Translations under genes and position numbers: made by a program | Shown here: in pieces, positions 22,246-23,992 of the stretch | How the letters are laid out: each line of letters opens with the position of its first letter | Position numbering within the stretch: the stretch's first letter is position 1 | Notes under the pieces: model-generated | Seen by the model: only the letters and a program-made list of their open reading frames with translations | Databases searched by the model: none | What the model was told of the DNA's origin: nothing | Assembly (NCBI GenBank): GCA_964412105.1 | Contig: CAYPNM010000045.1 | Span: 1 to 23,992 of the forward strand | Length of the DNA stretch: 23,992 nucleotides | Direction: 5' to 3' | From: JAKAGZ01 sp964412105 | GTDB taxonomy: Bacteria; Bacteroidota; Ignavibacteria; Ignavibacteriales; Ignavibacteriaceae

Positions 22246-23802
22246 ATGGAATCTCCGAACAAGAGAAGAATTTCCCATATATTCTACAGCGCAAGCGCTG
22301 TTTTGATTATTCTTTCTTTATTTAAGTTTCTCTTTCATTTTGTAGTAAACCTAAACGGCGCCTATGGATTTTTCCGGGATGAATTTTATTACATAGCCTG
22401 CTCAAATCATCTTGCATGGGGTTACGTTGACCAGCCCCCCTTTTCAATCCTGATTCTAAAAATTTCCAGATTAGTGCTTGGTGATTCATTACTTGCCATA
22501 AGATTTCTGCCTGCTTTACTTGGGGCGTTGACTGTATTCATTGCGGGTAAAATTACAAAAGAACTGGGCGGAGGAATTTTTGCACAAGCGGCTGCCGCAA
22601 TTTGTGTGATTATTGCGCCAATTAATCTGGCGCTAAACTCTTATTATTCAATGAACAGCTTCGATCTTTTTTTCTGGGCCCTTTTATTTTATCTGCTCAT
22701 CCTGATTATTAAGAGTGGAAGTAAAAATTTGTGGTATTTGCTTGGAATAATTATTGGCCTCGGACTAATGAATAAAATAAGTATGCTTTGGCTTGGCGGA
22801 GGTTTATTTATCGGTCTTCTTTTAACGAGTCATAGAAAACTATTTAAGACAAAAGAACCCTGGATAGCTTTTTTGATAGCAGGAGTTGTTTTTATTCCAT
22901 ACATCATCTGGCAGATTCAGAATAATTTTCCGACACTCGAGTTTATGCGTAATGCTCTGAAGGATAAGTATGTTTTACAATCGCCACTGGATTTTTTTAA
23001 GTCACTTATTTTAATGGAAAATCCAATAACTTTTCCTATCTGGATTCTGGGTCTGTACTATTTATTGTTTGATAAAAATATTAAACAATTCAGAATACTT
23101 GCAATAATATTTATTGCCGTGCTAGTTGTATTATTGTTGAATCCATCAAGCAAGGCAGAATATCTTTCTTCATCATTTCCGGTTTTGTTTGCGGGAGGAG
23201 GAATATTTTTAGAAAGCATATTTGAGAGAAAGAAGTTATTCTGGCCAAAGCCGGTCGTAATTACGCTACTGGCATTGTCTATGTGGGTAGCTCCATTAGC
23301 AACTCCAATTCTTCCTATTCAATCCTATTTAAAGTATGCAGAATTTTTTGGAATAAAACCCTCCACCTCTGAGAAGAAGGAACTTGGAGAATTGCCCCAG
23401 TTTTTTGCAGATATGTTCGGCTGGGAAAAAATGACTGAACAAATTGCAAAAGTTTATGATAAGTTAACTCCCGAAGAAAAACAATCCTGTGTTATTTATT
23501 GCGGAAACTATGGTGAAGCTGGTGCTATTAATTTCTTGGGGAAAAAATATCATCTGGCTCCGGCTATTTCAGGACACAATAATTATTATTTATGGGGTCC
23601 GGTTAGAAAGAATATAAGCGTAGTTATAATTATCACGAGGAATGTAAATTCACTAAAAAAGCTGTTTGGAGAAGTGATACCTGCTGATACCCTTCATCTA
23701 AAGTATTCTATGCCGTATGAAAATAATCAGCCGGTATGGATTTGTAAACAACCTAAAAAAACAATCCAGGAGATCTGGCCGAGTACAAAACATTACGAAT
23801 GA
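22246..23802 (+). CDS. GT39-type (ArnT/PMT-like) membrane glycosyltransferase
   Basis: This 518-residue protein has about 11 membrane segments. The first extracytoplasmic loop has FFRDEFYYIACSNHLAWGYVDQPP, where Arg44-Asp45-Glu46 and Asp62-Gln63-Pro64-Pro65 match the GT39/PMT_2 (dolichyl-phosphate-mannose mannosyltransferase-like) pattern with its catalytic acidic residue. The middle loop PSSKAEYLSSSFPVLFAGGG is also typical. The C-terminal 130 residues form a soluble domain (SCVIYCGNYGEAGAINFLG, YYLWGP). Members transfer a sugar from a polyprenyl-phosphate carrier to protein, lipid A or cell-surface polymers on the outer face of the cytoplasmic membrane; the acceptor here is unknown. No ribosome site is visible before the ATG. 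It follows the propeller-phosphoesterase gene in the same direction. Confidence 0.88.
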   Translation: MESPNKRRISHIFYSASAVLIILSLFKFLFHFVVNLNGAYGFFRDEFYYIACSNHLAWGYVDQPPFSILILKISRLVLGDSLLAIRFLPALLGALTVFIAGKITKELGGGIFAQAAAAICVIIAPINLALNSYYSMNSFDLFFWALLFYLLILIIKSGSKNLWYLLGIIIGLGLMNKISMLWLGGGLFIGLLLTSHRKLFKTKEPWIAFLIAGVVFIPYIIWQIQNNFPTLEFMRNALKDKYVLQSPLDFFKSLILMENPITFPIWILGLYYLLFDKNIKQFRILAIIFIAVLVVLLLNPSSKAEYLSSSFPVLFAGGGIFLESIFERKKLFWPKPVVITLLALSMWVAPLATPILPIQSYLKYAEFFGIKPSTSEKKELGELPQFFADMFGWEKMTEQIAKVYDKLTPEEKQSCVIYCGNYGEAGAINFLGKKYHLAPAISGHNNYYLWGPVRKNISVVIIITRNVNSLKKLFGEVIPADTLHLKYSMPYENNQPVWICKQPKKTIQEIWPSTKHYE

Positions 23803-23992
23803 TAATAGATTCTGTTTCATGAAATGATTTCGGAACTAAAATCATTAGTAATGTCCTAATTTTATTCATATAAATGATTATGAACTGACCTTACAGATCA
23901 ATCGTATAATTGGCTGGCACTACAGGTAAGTTAGAGAATATAGGACAGATGCAGAGGCAAAAGCTATTTAGTGCGCAATAGCAGCCCAATAG
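23803..23992. other. Right-edge 190 bases without a recognisable gene
   Basis: No frame here gives a convincing protein or gene edge. A 33-codon open stretch on the minus strand from the window edge is Cys-rich and unlike the other proteins. No tRNA or clear hairpin is seen. Confidence 0.4.

Noticed and set aside
1..23992. CRISPR array, prophage, insertion sequence or toxin-antitoxin pair
   Set aside because: No regularly spaced direct repeats, integrase, transposase or phage-structural genes, or paired small toxin/antitoxin frames were seen on either strand.

Overview
The window is AT-rich bacterial DNA, most likely from the Bacteroidota/Ignavibacteriota (FCB) side of the tree. The reasons are a TonB-dependent receptor preceded by a small anchored protein of a type seen in Bacteroidota, a periplasmic cyclomaltodextrinase-type GH13 enzyme, a sensor with the LERVRAR linker common in that group, a single-subunit isocitrate dehydrogenase, and frequent weak or absent Shine-Dalgarno sites. 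The phylum is an inference. The sequence is a scaffold: three runs of exactly 100 N (10917-11016, 15317-15416, 17725-17824) each cut a gene. Reading frame and family length show that at least two of them are placeholders for a different length.

Layout. Positions 1-1605 (minus strand) hold a secreted NTF2/SnoaL-like lipoprotein, then the N-terminal half of a SnoaL_3-GAF sensor that runs off the left edge. Positions 1606-2379 have no gene but carry several palindromic repeats. Positions 2380-4344 hold a DUF488 protein (+), an SDR oxidoreductase (-) and a DoxX-like membrane protein (+). Positions 4345-4657 form a second repeat-bearing spacer. Positions 4658-7856 (+) hold a four-helix membrane protein, a TTG-started anchored protein and a TonB-dependent receptor closed by a hairpin. 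Positions 8295-10142 (+) are a GH13 enzyme, converging at a bidirectional terminator on monomeric isocitrate dehydrogenase (10314-12395, -).

The right half (12624-23802) lies entirely on the plus strand. It starts with an exported serine hydrolase of the S15/CocE family whose active-site spacing matches alpha-amino-acid ester hydrolases. Next come an exported M28 metallopeptidase 31 bases downstream, an MgtC/DUF4010 membrane protein, two APC-family amino acid permeases separated by a strong terminator, a lipoprotein joining a beta-propeller to a phosphoesterase domain, and a GT39-type membrane glycosyltransferase.

How the genes fit together. The hydrolase, peptidase and permeases suggest extracytoplasmic breakdown of peptides or amino acid esters followed by amino acid uptake, ending in central metabolism. 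The GH13 enzyme would serve maltooligosaccharide use. I see no CRISPR array, prophage, transposase, tRNA or rRNA, and no clear unknown multi-gene system. The most interesting points are the AEH-like active site, a permease whose only workable start is an ATT codon, the anchored protein next to the TonB receptor, and the palindromic repeat families.
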